A stretch of 64,000 bases of DNA from Tenodera sinensis. Lineage: Eukaryota; Arthropoda; Insecta; Mantodea; Mantidae. This document shows positions 22,563 through 33,901 of this stretch, piece by piece. The stretch spans positions 56,930,971-56,994,970 of the forward strand of contig CM060972.1 of NCBI GenBank assembly GCA_030765045.1, written 5' to 3'. The position numbers and the translations under genes were made by a program. Within the stretch, counting starts at the first letter, position 1, and the number at the start of each line of letters is the position of its first letter. The notes under the pieces are model-generated. The model ran no database searches and was not told where the DNA came from. It worked only from the letters and a program-made list of their open reading frames with translations.

Positions 22563-23099
22563 GAAAATGTAGTAAAAATAAGCACAATTACATAAAATAG
22601 ACATAAATGTAAACTATTCTTTGCACTAAGTAATAATTCCTTCCTGACTATTTGACTTCCTGAGCAACACTGGTAGAATGGGCCTGACTCACCAATATAA
22701 CTTGGCACCCAAAAGTCATCCCATTTAACTACACATTCACTTGATTGTGTTAGTCGGAATTATAACTATTGCCGTTTAGGCTACATTAACCATGATACAA
22801 AAGATCACCTATCCTTCTTTAGCATAAAAGCCCTAAAACACTGAACACATACATCTAAACGAAATACAGAACTGTTTGTCTCATCCAAATGTCTTGTGTG
22901 CTATGGAACAGGTCCTTCTCCAATTATGTTGAAATGAACATGCACACGGACTGTGGCACATTCCTGCATATCAGCCATGAAGAATAAACGCGTCGTTCCT
23001 GCTTAATTCCGTGTATGCCCAGTGTATGCCTGAATTAGCATACATCTCGAAGAAATGATGGTGAGTGCCGACGTTGCTTCTCTACGGAGAAAAGTTGCT

Positions 23100-23660
23100 C
23101 ACTTGCTTGCCCCCTTTGACAAGCAAGAGCCTGAAGCATGACCCTGTTGACTTCGATGCGTGCTGACGTCACTGTTGGTGAACCGCTTGGCTCGATGAAG
23201 AAGAGCTTGCCGAGTAATGTTAGTAGAATTGAAAATTGCTAAGCCTATCAGCTCATTACAGACAAACATGTAGGAAAGTATGTAAGATACTAATGCTGAG
23301 CGCCTCGGCTCGATGAAGACCAAACCATAGTATGTAAGACTCATACAATACGCTTGGTCGAAGCTGACTATACTTTGGCTGACGAAGACAACTGATGGCA
23401 GCACCTACGGAGCTTGACTACTCGATGAAGACTGAAGGCAGCATGCTTCCGCGCTGAAGTGAACTACGAAGACTGAAGGCATCGCGCTTCCGTGCTGAAG
23501 TAACCTAGCAACTGGTCTGGCAGCCGGTCTTTTATACTGAGTGCGGGGCGTAGCGGGGAGCAAGAGGGGTTGCACTTACCAACCTGACGGCTGTACACCT
23601 CTCTAAGGGAAGGCCAGTCAATATCTCGAAGTGATGACCTTCCATGACGTCACAATTCTT
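23100..23660 (-). promoter_or_regulatory. Possible solo LTR or other promoter-bearing repeat
   Basis: This is a GC-rich island in the AT-rich intron. On the minus strand it begins TGTGACGTCATGG and has a TATA box GTATAAAAG near 23533. It contains two TGACGTCA palindromes (CREB/ATF-type sites, near 23163 and 23645) and an imperfect tandem repeat of about 41 bases (GAAGACTGAAGGCA...GCTTCCGYGCTGAAGT, 23423-23505). This layout suggests an LTR. However, I could not find a matching CA end or a 4-6 bp duplication, and no internal retroviral-type coding region is present. Confidence 0.35.
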
Positions 23661-25676
23661 AATGTCAATGAAAGATGTTTAGTTGTATCTAAATTTGAGT
23701 CAGAACAAAAAGAGTGATAAAGTGCTGTATGAATAAGCTAAGTTGTAGGGAAAATAAATCATCAAATGTATGCAAGTATTTGATCAGTTCATAAATGTTT
23801 CGATTGTTCAGTACTCTTTTGGTAAAAATATATCAAGTGCATACAAATGATTTAACATTATGAGAATATCTAAATGTAAGTTGTTTATTACTACAGTTTC
23901 TTAAAAATAAATTATTTCTTAAAAAAATGAAGATGATTATGTAGCACAATGTAACTTGTTTCTACCTATATTATTAGTTTATTTTAGGAAAAAATAAAAT
24001 ACCTAAATTAAATGTGTATATAAGTAATTTAAAATATTAAAATTTACCTGAAATGTGGAGATGATTCCACGAATGTGCAAAAGGAAGTGGTGATAAAAAT
24101 AGCATTGATTGATAGGACTTTTCAACAGGGAACACACCCTGTGTTAGCGTTAACGGTCACAGTGTATTACCATGGACAACAGTGGGCATATGAGTTGAAA
24201 TGCAGCAACACAATGGCATTACATTTATAAATAGGATAAGTTCCTTTTGAATATAACTTGGCATCAGAATGCTGTAGAATAAAAGCATGTGGTACAAGTT
24301 ATTATACACAAAAGATGTTTTTCTTAAAAATCCTCTTAGCTGAGATGAACAGGGGCAAAAAAAAGACATGATCAGTCAGCATCTTTGAAGGCCAATACCA
24401 CTAATAGGGGAAATTTTCTTTTCTTTTAAAAGCACGTCAACATTGGCAGAGCTCAGTGCATATGCAGTATAACTGTTGAGATATGAAATAATGTGTGTTG
24501 TAAGAGTACCTTTAATGTGAATGAAATAGTAATAGCTGATAAGTGAAGTAATTTGTTAGATTTTGCATTTATCTCTAGAGGCATAAGTATGCTAGGTTTA
24601 CAAACAAAGGAATTAAGCCTTATGTACATGTGCATAATTTTGTAACGTATCTACATGCAAGGGGTATTTTTACCTCAATTTGGAAACAAATTTTTTTCCA
24701 TCAAGCTAGCTAGGAAACTTCAATATGGTTATACATTACATCAGTGTATTTTGAACAATATTTAATGTTTTTGTTTTTATCTGAATAGTAACTTAAAGAA
24801 AATTATACATTTAGGAATATCAATGTTACATTTTCAAAAAATAAATCTTAGGGGTAGATACATATCTTTCAAATACACCCTTTGTTGTACATACAGATAA
24901 TTACCTTTTAAATGGTGTTGTAATACATTAACCTATTAACACCCAGTGGTCTATTTATAGGCTGCTACAGATATTTTTTTATTTAGTTTACATGAATTCT
25001 CAAGAGTTGTTTTGACCATGTATGTCATCCTTGTTGTTAATTAATTATGTGAACACATTGTTGTCTCTTAAAAACTAGAATATTGTGTAGCTTATTAATT
25101 TACAATAATAAGCTGCAAATGACCAGTGCCTGTGAAAGCATATTATTGTTATATATAATATAACCTTAATATAGTTCATATTATTGTTATTTTCCTTGTT
25201 GTGTTTCCCTCCGCACTTCCTGTAATACAATAAACTGTCAATAGAGGTTTATATTATTGCATCACACAAAGAATGTGCCAGTGTAAGCAATTCTAATGCT
25301 GAAAATATGATCCTAAAGTCAAGTGATCTATTTATAGACTGCTGGGCACATGGCATGTCAGCACACGGAAAGTCTTACTGACACGATTAGCAAGATTGTT
25401 ACTTCTGTAATAGTATGCAAGCATGTGCCTCGTGTATTATTTGTCTTCTACAGTTTTTCTGTTTGAAACAGAGTTAACGGACTCCTAAAGTACATATCTC
25501 TTATAGCTATTATTTTTGGGGATAAGTGTGCAATTCTGCTCTACCAAAAAATGCAAACCATAATATGCAAGTCTGTTAGTTATTTCTTTGAGCTTTTTAT
25601 TATTTTTGATTACATTCAGAGATATTATGTGTCACAAATATGACATCATATTCAAAGGTCATATTCGACCACACCA
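23661..25676. other. Intron sequence, nothing recognised
   Basis: AT-rich part of zinc-finger intron 2 with no supportable feature. Confidence 0.5.
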
Positions 25677-25762
25677 CCGATGATGTCCACCGCAGTAGTG
25701 GATGAAACGTCGGGACCAAGTTACTCCAGCAGACCACAGCAAATCAGCCCGGACGACTCTTT
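25677..25762 (+). repeat. Penelope-type terminal fragment with hammerhead-like motif (site C)
   Basis: It reads CCGATGA, T, GTCCAC, a 7-base loop, GTGGAT, GAAA, CGTCGGGACC, then AAGTTACTCCAGCAGACCAC and AATCAGCCCGGACGACTC. The tail is shared with the pieces at 4300 and 7275. No coding sequence or partner arm is present nearby. Confidence 0.5.
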
Positions 25763-26049
25763 TAGAATCATAATTATAGTTTCATGCATACATATTACTG
25801 TAGAGGTCTAGCCTAATCAATAAAATTTCAAATTGCATAAAAATGGTTGGTGTTATGGAAAAACTGTTATCATTTTCGAAATCAGCGTGTGTTTTTCCAT
25901 ATAAGTACCCAATGTTCATCAAAACCGGGAAACTGTTGCAGGCTAGTGTAATTGACATACCAAGAATTCATTTATGAATAATAAGAAGTTGCAGTATTTG
26001 CAAAATTAAATTGCAATGAATTTAAAGCAATATTTTGCTTTCATTACAG

Positions 26050-26105
26050 GATACCTCTTGGATGGATGAAATAGACAAGGACGTTGCAGTAACAGAATCA
26101 TCAAG
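26050..26105 (+). CDS. C2H2 zinc-finger gene, coding exon 3
   Basis: A 56-base exon between TTTCATTACAG and AG|GTAAAC. It starts in phase 0, encodes DTSWMDEIDKDVAVTESS and ends with two bases of an Arg codon, completed by the first base of exon 4 (AG|A). It is a short acidic linker with no domain. Both splice sites fit the consensus well and the phase fits both neighbours. Confidence 0.75.
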
Positions 26106-26660
26106 GTAAACATTCTGATTTATTATATAGAAGGCCCTTTGACCTATAAAAGTCCTTTTGACAGACATTTTATCGTGAGACATAAGCAGGCAATTGTTTT
26201 AAAATAAATTCGTGGGCTAAACTGCAGGACAAAACATATTCAGACAATCCCGGCCATGCATCAGAGAACAGCTCATTCAAAGGTTGAAGGTTGCTGTGTG
26301 TCCATGTGTAGAGGAAACTAAAACATCATGTTAGAATGTATGTTAGAATGTGGCAAAATCAGATGTCCCAGAAGGTATAAAGCTTGATAATATTAATAAA
26401 AGAGTACCTATGTTTTTCAGATTACCAAATCCCTCCCTATCCACATCCTCATATAGCCCAGCATCCAACTTTCATTGTCAGCATAACAGAATATATCCAT
26501 GCTCTGTATTTTATAACCATCACTTACAGAAGCCAGATTGGCCATGTTGGTCATTTGCATCACTTTTTACATTTTGCTAATTTATATGACTTATATTTAA
26601 AGCGTATGACTTGCTATTTCCTCATTCCCTCCTCGCCCTCTTTTTTCAAATTGGATCTAA

Positions 26661-26975
26661 AAATGGTAATTATTATTTATTTATGCCAACAAACCTACTG
26701 TTGGTGTTCTAAACATACAAGCCGTGTGCGGGCAATGTTTGAGAGGTAGAACTGGAACTTAAAAATTCAGTGCCACCTGGGATTTGAACCACAGACCCTC
26801 TGCTTACCAGGCAGGTGCTCTAACCATTAAGCTACTGTGACAACCTGTCAGAATGACATTGAATTCTCAAACCAGTTCATATTTCTCCCAGTAAACCACA
26901 AAGGCAGTCTCACATCAGAGACAATTACCCCAATAGTAACTTACTATTGCAAGTACTTTATGTCCCGGGATTAAG
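26661..26975 (-). repeat. SINE family B, copy 1
   Basis: On the minus strand a tRNA-like unit has box A TAGCTTAATGGTTAGAGCAC and box B GGTTCAAATCCC at about 26855-26770. It is preceded by about 120 bases ending in ATTCTGACAGGTTGTCACAG and followed by a tail ending ATAAATAAATAATAATTACC. Because the tRNA-like unit is internal, the head may be composite. Further copies lie at 28015-28890. Confidence 0.7.
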
Positions 26976-27540
26976 ATTTTATTTGTCTGGAAGTAAGATA
27001 AGAATAATAATCCTTTATGGCAGGCAATATACATTTTTTATGCTGTTTGGTAGAATCCATTGGGGGTATAACTGCAGATATTTTGATAACTGGTGTCTTA
27101 ATATGCATCCACATCAGTGTGTTGTTTTTTCATAACGGTTTTCCCACAAACCAATCATAATATTTACTACCTAATGGTTTTTACCTGGTCTTAACTGCAC
27201 CACAAAATCTACAATGCCCATTATATAGATAGTGTGTTTTGCTTCGCACCACAATGTGTGACCTACTGACCCAGGTATTGAGTTCATTGGCCTTGAAGAA
27301 AGCATTGGAACTCAGTTCTAGTACACCATTCATTATCATGAGACTGACCCACCCTACCTCATGCATTCTGTTCCAAACCTATTTAGAGGTACTGTAGAAC
27401 AGACTAACTTTGGCTGCTTTTTAAACATTCTTGCTAATTTTGGTATGAAGATGTTGACTAAAATTCCTAATTAAATTTGAGAAGATTCCCTGATGTCTGT
27501 TGTACCTTTATCATACAGAAAATAATTGCTATGTGTATTA

Positions 27541-27760
27541 AGGAAAATGAAGCTATTAACAGTGAAGCAACAAGATTCTAAAGTAAGAACAAATTAGAAA
27601 CTAAAAACTTCACTTAACTTAGTAATGTTGCAAGTTATTTTTGCAAAACCTGACTCGAGTTGGAGTCAACTTGAAACTCAAGTCAGTTTTTGCAAAAATA
27701 ACTTACAACATTACTAAGATAAGTGAAGTTTTTAATTTCTAATTTGTTCTTACTTTAGAA
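27541..27760. mobile_element. Foldback element with perfect 14-bp target duplication
   Basis: TGCTATGTGTATTA flanks the element at 27527-27540 and 27761-27774. A 35-base unpaired leader (with ATGAAGCTATTAACAGTGAA) is followed by a palindrome of about 92-bp arms centred near 27668, running without a real spacer. Leader and outer arms match the element at 15637-15832; the inner arm sequence is new. The 14-bp duplication is unlike TA, TTAA or 8-bp DNA transposons and fits retroelement-type insertion. Confidence 0.85.
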
Positions 27761-27854
27761 TGCTATGTGTATTATCGTTTATTATATCAACTGTTGAAAT
27801 GTGGCCAAAGTTTCCTAGAAAACAGGCTAACTTTGACACAGACCTTTCTCTAAA

Positions 27855-27990
27855 AATATGTTGTTTTTTTGGGGGGGGATTCAGGGTGTCTCAAAACATA
27901 TATTTCCGGTGAAATCTTGACATCAAATTTTTGGGTGGAATACAATACTTCTCCTACTTACCAGTAGAGAAAGTAAGAAGGAAAGAAAAG
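27855..27990 (-). repeat. Fragment of dispersed repeat R
   Basis: ATATTTCCGGTGAAATCTTG, then TTTTTGGGTGGAATACAATA, matches in reverse the segment near 35465-35540 of the copy at 35375-36330, and the segment at 42290-42370. Confidence 0.6.
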
Positions 27991-28014
27991 TGAAGATGGC
28001 ATGGTAACTAATTG

Positions 28015-28890
28015 TATAACTTGAGAGATAGAATTGGAACTGCAAAATTCAATGCCACAGCTGGGATTTGAACTACAGACCCTCTGCTTACCAGGTGGGT
28101 GCTCTAACCATTAAGTTACTGTGACAACCTGTTAGAATGACATTGAATTCTCCAACCAATTCATATTTTTCCCGATAAACCACAAAGGCAACCTCACATC
28201 AGAGACAATTACCCCAATGGCAACTTACTATCTTAAGTACTTTATGTCCCAGGATTAAATAACCTTCAGATGGTAATTATTATTTATTTATGCCAACAAG
28301 CTTACTGTTGGTGTTTCTAAACACACAAGCTGTGTGTGGACAATGTTTGAGAGGTAGAGTTGCAACTGAAAAATTCAATGCCACAGCTGGGAAAAATACG
28401 AATTGGTTAGAGAATTCAATGTCATTCTGCCAGGTTGTCACAGTAGCTTAATTCCCAGCTGTGGCATTGAATTTTTCAATTTCAATTCTACCTGTGAAAC
28501 ATTGCCCACACAAGGCTTGTGTGTTTAGGAACACCAAGAGTAACTTTGTTAGCATAAATAAATAATTACCATCTGAAGGTTATTTAATCCGGGACGTAAA
28601 ATACTTACGATAGTAAGTCGTCATTGGAGTAAATGTCGCAGATGTGAGACTGCTTTTGTGGTTTACCAGGAAAAACGTGAATTGGTTGGAGAATTCAATG
28701 TCATTCTGGCAGGTTGTCATAGTAGCTTAATGGTTAGAGTACCTGCCTGGTAAGTGGAGGGTCTGTGGTTCAAATCTCAGCTGTGGCATTGAATTTTTCA
28801 GTTCCAATTCTAACTCTCAAATATTGCCCACACACAGCTTGTGTGTTTAGAAACACCAACAGTAAGTTTGTTGGCCTAAATAAATAATAA
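28015..28890. repeat. Inverted cluster of SINE family B copies
   Basis: There are two minus-oriented pieces (28015-28262 with the full tRNA-like unit; 28262-28395, tail only) followed by two plus-oriented ones (28395-28600, with the tRNA-like unit cut off after its first bases; 28600-28890, full unit TAGCTTAATGGTTAGAGTAC and GGTTCAAATCTC). The cluster is an inverted repeat centred near 28395 within zinc-finger intron 3. Its transcript could fold into a long hairpin. Confidence 0.7.
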
Positions 28891-28905
28891 TTGTATTACT
28901 ATTTC

Positions 28906-29398
28906 TAATTACAGTAATATTCTACCAGTGTTAGTAATTTACTGATCTACGAATAAGTGCATAATTAGTAGTTGTGGCATTTTTTAATTGAGTTTCAGAC
29001 ATGTTGAAAATATCTACATTGAAATAATGAAGTTTGTTATATAAATATAATTTCTGTGTAATGGTGAATTTTTATAAATTTCTGTCTTTGCTCTGGAGGT
29101 GAAGAAAAGCCTCTGGAATCTACTTATTTTATTGGGAACATAAAGTAATATAATTGTTGTAATATTAGTATCATCAACAATAGCCTGTAATACTTTATAT
29201 AGAAATGTAAATCCCACAATATCTCTTCTCAAATTTAGAGTTTTAAATTTAAATATTTCTAAAAGGGTTTCATAATTTGTGTACATAGGATAATATCCAG
29301 TTCTTTTAAATAGCATGTATTTTAAAAATTTAGATTGTACTTTTTCTATTGTACTATGTATAGATATTGAAGGAAATTTATTCATATTATACTGTTGA
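28906..29398 (-). mobile_element. LINE 3' fragment, same family as 15350-16405
   Basis: The minus strand encodes IEKVQSKFLKYMLFKRTGYY, TNYETLLEIFKFKTLNLRRD, YVPNKISRFQRLFFTSRAKT and MSETQLKNATTTN. This is the reverse transcriptase C-terminal region of a Jockey/CR1-like LINE. It is 5'-truncated at about 29398, only some 19 bases before the last exon of the zinc-finger gene. It preserves the uninterrupted site where the foldback at 15637 was inserted in the other copy. Confidence 0.8.
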
Positions 29399-29417
29399 CC
29401 AAGATAACATTTTTCAG

Positions 29418-30957
29418 ATTGTATGCAGGATCAGCAAACAGTCTTTCCGCCTCTTGCATCTCTGTAGACTCAAAAAAGATCAAAATAATGGAGCAAAGTC
29501 CTGAATGTGACAAAACAGCAGTGTGTGGAGTTATTGAAAATGTTAATGTGTCCAGTTTGAAACAGTATCTTACGTGTGAAATTTGTGGGAAGAATTACAG
29601 CTTGTCTTCAGGTTATGAAGCAAATCTTTTGAAAACTGGAGGCAAAATGTCTGTCTGTGAAGCTTGTGCACCAAATCATGTTCATATGTCAATAACTAAA
29701 ATGCACAATTTGGTTCAAGAGGACAAAAGGTTTCACAAATGCGACATTTGCAAGAAGAGTTTTAGTTCAGCAGGTTGCTTAAAAAGGCATAATTTAAAAC
29801 ATGAAGGCAAAAGACCATACCAGTGTGAAATTTGTGAGAAAAGGTTTACACAGCCATCAGTGTTGAAAAACCATGTCTTGATACATGAGGGCAAAAAGCC
29901 ACATAAGTGTGAAATTTGTGGAAAGAGCTTCACTCAGGCTTCAGGCTTGAAAAGACATAGTTTTACTCATAATGACAACAGACCATATACATGTGAAATT
30001 TGTGAGAAACGTTTTGCACATGCTTCAGAGTTGACAAGGCATTATTTGGGTCATGAGGGTAATAAAAAGTACAAATGTGAAATTTGTAACAAAGGTTTTA
30101 TTCATGCTTCAACTTTGAAACAACATAGAGTTGTTCATGATGACACAAGATCATTCAAATGTGAAATTTGTGAGAAAAGCTTTAAGTATCCATTTACTTT
30201 GAAGACACATTATTTGATTCATAATCGTGAAAGGCCATACAAATGTAAAGTTTGTGGTAGGAGTTTTGCACAGTTGCCAAACTTGAGAAAGCACCATTGG
30301 ATGCATGAGAGGAAGAAGAAACCGTGTAAGTGTGAACTATGTGGGAAAAGTTTTACTCATTTAAAAATACATTTGAGTTTAACTCATGAGGCTAAACAAG
30401 AGCATAAATGTGAAATTTGCAGAAAGAGCTTTAGTCTTTTATCAAATCTGAAAGCTCATATTTTGGTTCATGAAGGTAAAAGACCACATAAGTGTGATAT
30501 ATGTGGAAAGCTTTTTGTTCGTTTTTCACTCATGAACTTTCATCGTTTGATTCATTTTGGAAATAAAAAGCACAAATGTGGCGTTTGTGGAAAGAGTTTT
30601 CTTCGTTTATCAAATCTGAAAAGTCATAGCTTGATTCATGAAGACAAAAGGCCACATAAATGTTTAACCTGTGGAAAGAGCTTTGTTCGTATATCAGATT
30701 TGAGAAGGCATAGTTTAATCCATGACGGTAAAAGACCACATAAATGTAAAATTTGTGATAAAAGCTTTGTTCAGTCATCAAATTTAAAAGTGCATAAAAT
30801 GACTCATGAGGTGAAAAAACCACACACATGTAATATTTGTGGAAAAGACTTTACTCGATTATCTTCCATGAAAGCACACAGGCTGACACACGATCAAAGA
30901 GGAGAAACTGGTTTGCAAGAACAATCTAATTCAAGTAATGGGCTGGAAAATCTATAG
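29418..30957 (+). CDS. C2H2 zinc-finger gene, last exon (14 fingers)
   Basis: This exon encodes the DNA-binding part of the 618-residue protein. Its acceptor is ACATTTTTCAG at 29407-29417, and the first base completes the Arg codon from exon 3. After about 60 residues there is a degenerate Cys cluster (CEICGKNYS...CEAC). Then come 14 tandem C2H2 fingers from CDICKKSFSSAGCLKRH (about 29740) to CNICGKDFTRLSSMKAHRLT (about 30880), joined by HEGKRPHKC-type linkers. Thirteen have the usual C-x2-C-x12-H-x3-H spacing. Finger 8 (CELCGKSFTHLKIHLSLTH, near 30334) is three residues short. The protein is probably a nuclear sequence-specific DNA-binding factor; its targets cannot be read from sequence. 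No orthologue name is offered, as such arrays evolve fast. Confidence 0.9.
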
Positions 30958-31600
30958 CTTGAGTTAATTTTTGTATCGATTACAGTGAAAGGAATAATGT
31001 TAAGAATAAGAAAAACTTCACATTTTTATTTCATCTGACAAATCGTTGCAGAACTGGAGTTTTGTAGTTATAGAATGGAAGAGTATAAACTCAGCTGTGT
31101 TCCAACATAACTCCAATTTAAATGTTATTTTATAATGGGTGTTAACCACTATGTTTACAAAATTGTAATTTATAGAGAAAACTAGATTTGCATTTTAGAA
31201 ATTTCATATTTAAAATATGTAACACTACTACTAGTCTAAAATAATATTTGACTCTCAGTACATGGTATAAAATGCATAATGTTCTGTTTCTTAAGGCTAG
31301 TCACTACAATCTGTTTCCTGCATTTTTACTGTTGTTTTTATAGTGATATAACAGTACTTTAAAGTACATAGACAAAAGGGTAAATATATAAATAAATCCA
31401 CTTCAAAAGTTCCCAAAGTGTAACATTTGATAAGATTTTTGTGTATTATGATTTACACATTCAACTACACGTTTTGTGTGTGCTTTTACAGTTGCAAGCT
31501 CTGCAGTAGTTAATAAATTGCAAAAAGTACTTAAGTTGTCACACAAGTTGTAGAGTGTAATATTAGTTCCCAATCACCAAGTTCTTTGTTTCTTGAGGGG
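30958..31600 (+). other. Probable 3' UTR of the zinc-finger gene
   Basis: AT-rich sequence without open frames follows the TAG stop at 30955-30957. AATAAA signals occur at 31391-31396 and 31512-31517; either could direct polyadenylation. No transcript evidence is available. Confidence 0.5.
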
Positions 31601-31711
31601 ATCAACTACATTAATAATCTGGACATTCCTTGCTGGCCCAATGTGGCACATTCTCAGAATGCATCAAACACTCATTGTAATAACACCAGTGGAGGAACAT
31701 TACGTTCTTAA

Positions 31712-33462
31712 GGGGACCCAGAAAATTGTATGCTTACAATGTTATAATTCTAAAGTTTAAGAAACATTTTCTCAGAAACCATTAGGAGCATAACAGTGAA
31801 ATTTTTACAGCTCATTAAGTGGGCATTTATGAACACTTTAACTAGTAATCTGCTTGTCTTTATAAAGGAGTAATATATTTTTTATTAAATATCTATTTTT
31901 TTTTAAAAAAGTTATTTGTTTTTTAATTACCTCATTACTGATAGGAAATTTCAGAAACCATTCTATTAAAATGTGTAGCACATGTTTATAAATACCTGTT
32001 GAAAATTTCAGTCCTCTAGGTTTAACAATTTCAATAAAATATTCTTTAATTGTAGAAAAAATAAATTTGCAGAAATTGAACAATAAAAAAACACTACCTT
32101 ATCAATACATCCCTGCACCTTACAAAAGGTTACCAGGGTCATCTTCCAGTTTCCTCTTTACACTCCTAAGTTGTGTCGGATCCTTTTCCAGCAAATTTTG
32201 GGCCCTTTCTGCTTTTCAATCCCACTCACTGTCAATCTTCTTCATTGCACTTGTGGTGAAATGGCCAGGTCGTAACTCTAGTCTTCCCAATACATCACAC
32301 TTTATGATTCTCCCTCTGCTGTATGTGGCAACAGCATCATACTCATTGAAGTATAAAGCTCCTATTTCACAAACACACTCTTGTGAATGCAAGTCCAGAT
32401 TACATTGTTCACACTTTCCTTGCAGCTTTGTGTTTTTGCCATGAAGACACTTCTCTAATGACTGAGGATATGCAGTCTCTAAAACTTGGTTGATTTCAGT
32501 CATCACAACTATTGGCAAGCTGAGTTTATTGCTATAAGGCTAGCCCATGCCTGCCATAGACAACATGGAAAGAGTGCCCATACAGCTTTTTTCATTTCAT
32601 TCACCCTTTTGGCGTTCTGTTTTATTGCAAGTCCATAATAATTTTTAATTCTATCTATGACTTCATCTGTAAAGCTATTCTTGCCACTAATGGGTTTACC
32701 ATTGAATAACTTTTTTCCTAATGTTAATTTCAAATGCTTCAGACATATACCTTATACCTTACAACTTTTTTAATTATTTGATCACAATAGAGCTTCATCT
32801 CACCTATATCAGGTGGAGGACCTGTTTACATGCACAAACCAGTTCAATTCTCTGACCAGCCTCAGCACAACGTTGTCAACTCATTACATGTGAAAAAGCT
32901 GCTTGAGTATTTCTTCACATCTTTTAAGTGATTATTTCAAAACCCTGTGTGATGTTGCATAATTACTACCAAAGCTATGTCAGAAATAAGTTACTCTATC
33001 TATCTTACATCTTCATACATTCCTGTGGAATTACGCATCCAAGTTGAATAAAAAGCCATTTATTTTTTTTTTAAATCGGCTGATCAAAGAACAAAATGCC
33101 ATTTGACTATTTTGTTTGTAATGCTTCTATGAAGCACATATTAGATGGAATGTAATGACTTCCCTTCCATCCTGTATAATTGTTCCCTAAAAAATTCATC
33201 TACCTAACATATAGAACAGAAACGATCTTTCAAAAAGTTAGAAAATAATAAATGTTTGACCACTGTGATAGCTGTCAAATGAAACTGAACACAATTCCTT
33301 TATAAAATCCGTAATAATTGACTTATGCACTTAAGAACTGTGCCATTTTAAACAGGGCACAGCATTGCATTTTTTTTTTCTTAACCTGATGACCCTTTTG
33401 TATTTTCAGAAGCAAAAATTCAAAAAAAATATCTTTTTGTCCATTGTTAGCTTTCCGGGTCC
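31712..33462 (-). mobile_element. Probable Kolobok/Mutator-like element, degenerate ends
   Basis: TTAA (31708-31711) precedes GGGGACCCAGAAA at the left, and CTTTCCGGGTCC (33451-33462) precedes TTTA at the right. This is consistent with short inverted ends and a decayed TTAA duplication, as in Kolobok elements. The 1.75-kb unit contains the transposase remnant at 32120-32733. The ends match over only about ten bases, so the boundaries are tentative. Confidence 0.45.
32120..32733 (-). pseudogene. Kolobok/Mutator-like transposase C-terminal remnant
   Basis: Two overlapping minus-strand frames (32733-32509 and 32518-32216) form one reading: LTLGKKLFNGKPISGKNSFT, DRIKNYYGLAIKQNAKRVNE and MKKAVWALF, then LEKCLHGKNTKLQGK, YNEYDAVATYSRGRI-like sequence and LGRLELRPGHFTTSAMKKID. 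The order (KxxGGKxxLT, YYGxAI, KKAVWA, CLHGKTQN-like, YDAVA, TxxAMKxxD) is the one seen in transposon proteins that databases label Mutator-like or Kolobok. The catalytic N-terminal part is missing and the usual C-terminal positions are altered (HGKNTK, not HGKTQN). It is inactive. Confidence 0.5.
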
Positions 33463-33546
33463 TTTAGGTATTTAGAGAGCTCAGGTATTCATTTAGTGCA
33501 GTAAATATGTAGATGTTCATCATTTTGTGTAATGGATAATAGACAA

Positions 33547-33901
33547 GGCGGTGCCATGGCCAAGCTGTTAGACCGTTCGCCTATCACCAAGTCAGCCTGG
33601 GTTCAATCCCAGGAGCTCGTATAGAATATTCATGGTGGGCAAAGCGGCATCTGGGCGGGTTTTCTCTAGTTCCCCCATCACTCATTCCACCAACTGCTCC
33701 ATCACCTTTCCATTCATTCATTTCATATCATCCTCTGCCTCTTTTTCATACTGGTGCTGGGCTGACCACCTGCTTCCAGGTCTTTACCCTGTCCGGTCTA
33801 TAGGTTCGTCTGCTCCCTGACAGACATCTGATCCTAGGCTCAGGCTAGTAAGTCCTAGGGGGTATCAGCCCTCCATATGGAGAGGGTAATCAGATGTAGA
33901 A
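33547..33901 (+). repeat. SINE family A, copy 3, with perfect 13-bp target duplication
   Basis: GGATAATAGACAA lies at 33534-33546 and 33902-33914. The head GCGGTGCCATGGCCAAGCTG...TTAGACCGTTCGCC is followed by box B GGGTTCAATCCC and a body ending in CCTCCATATGGAGAGGGTAA. It keeps both promoter boxes, unlike copy 1. Confidence 0.9.

Noticed and set aside
29733..30829. Minus-strand open frames opposite the zinc-finger exon
   Set aside because: They are antisense shadows of the regular Cys/His codon pattern; the plus strand has the real finger array.
32067..32444. Plus-strand 125-residue open frame
   Set aside because: It is the complement of the better-supported Kolobok/Mutator-like remnant on the minus strand.
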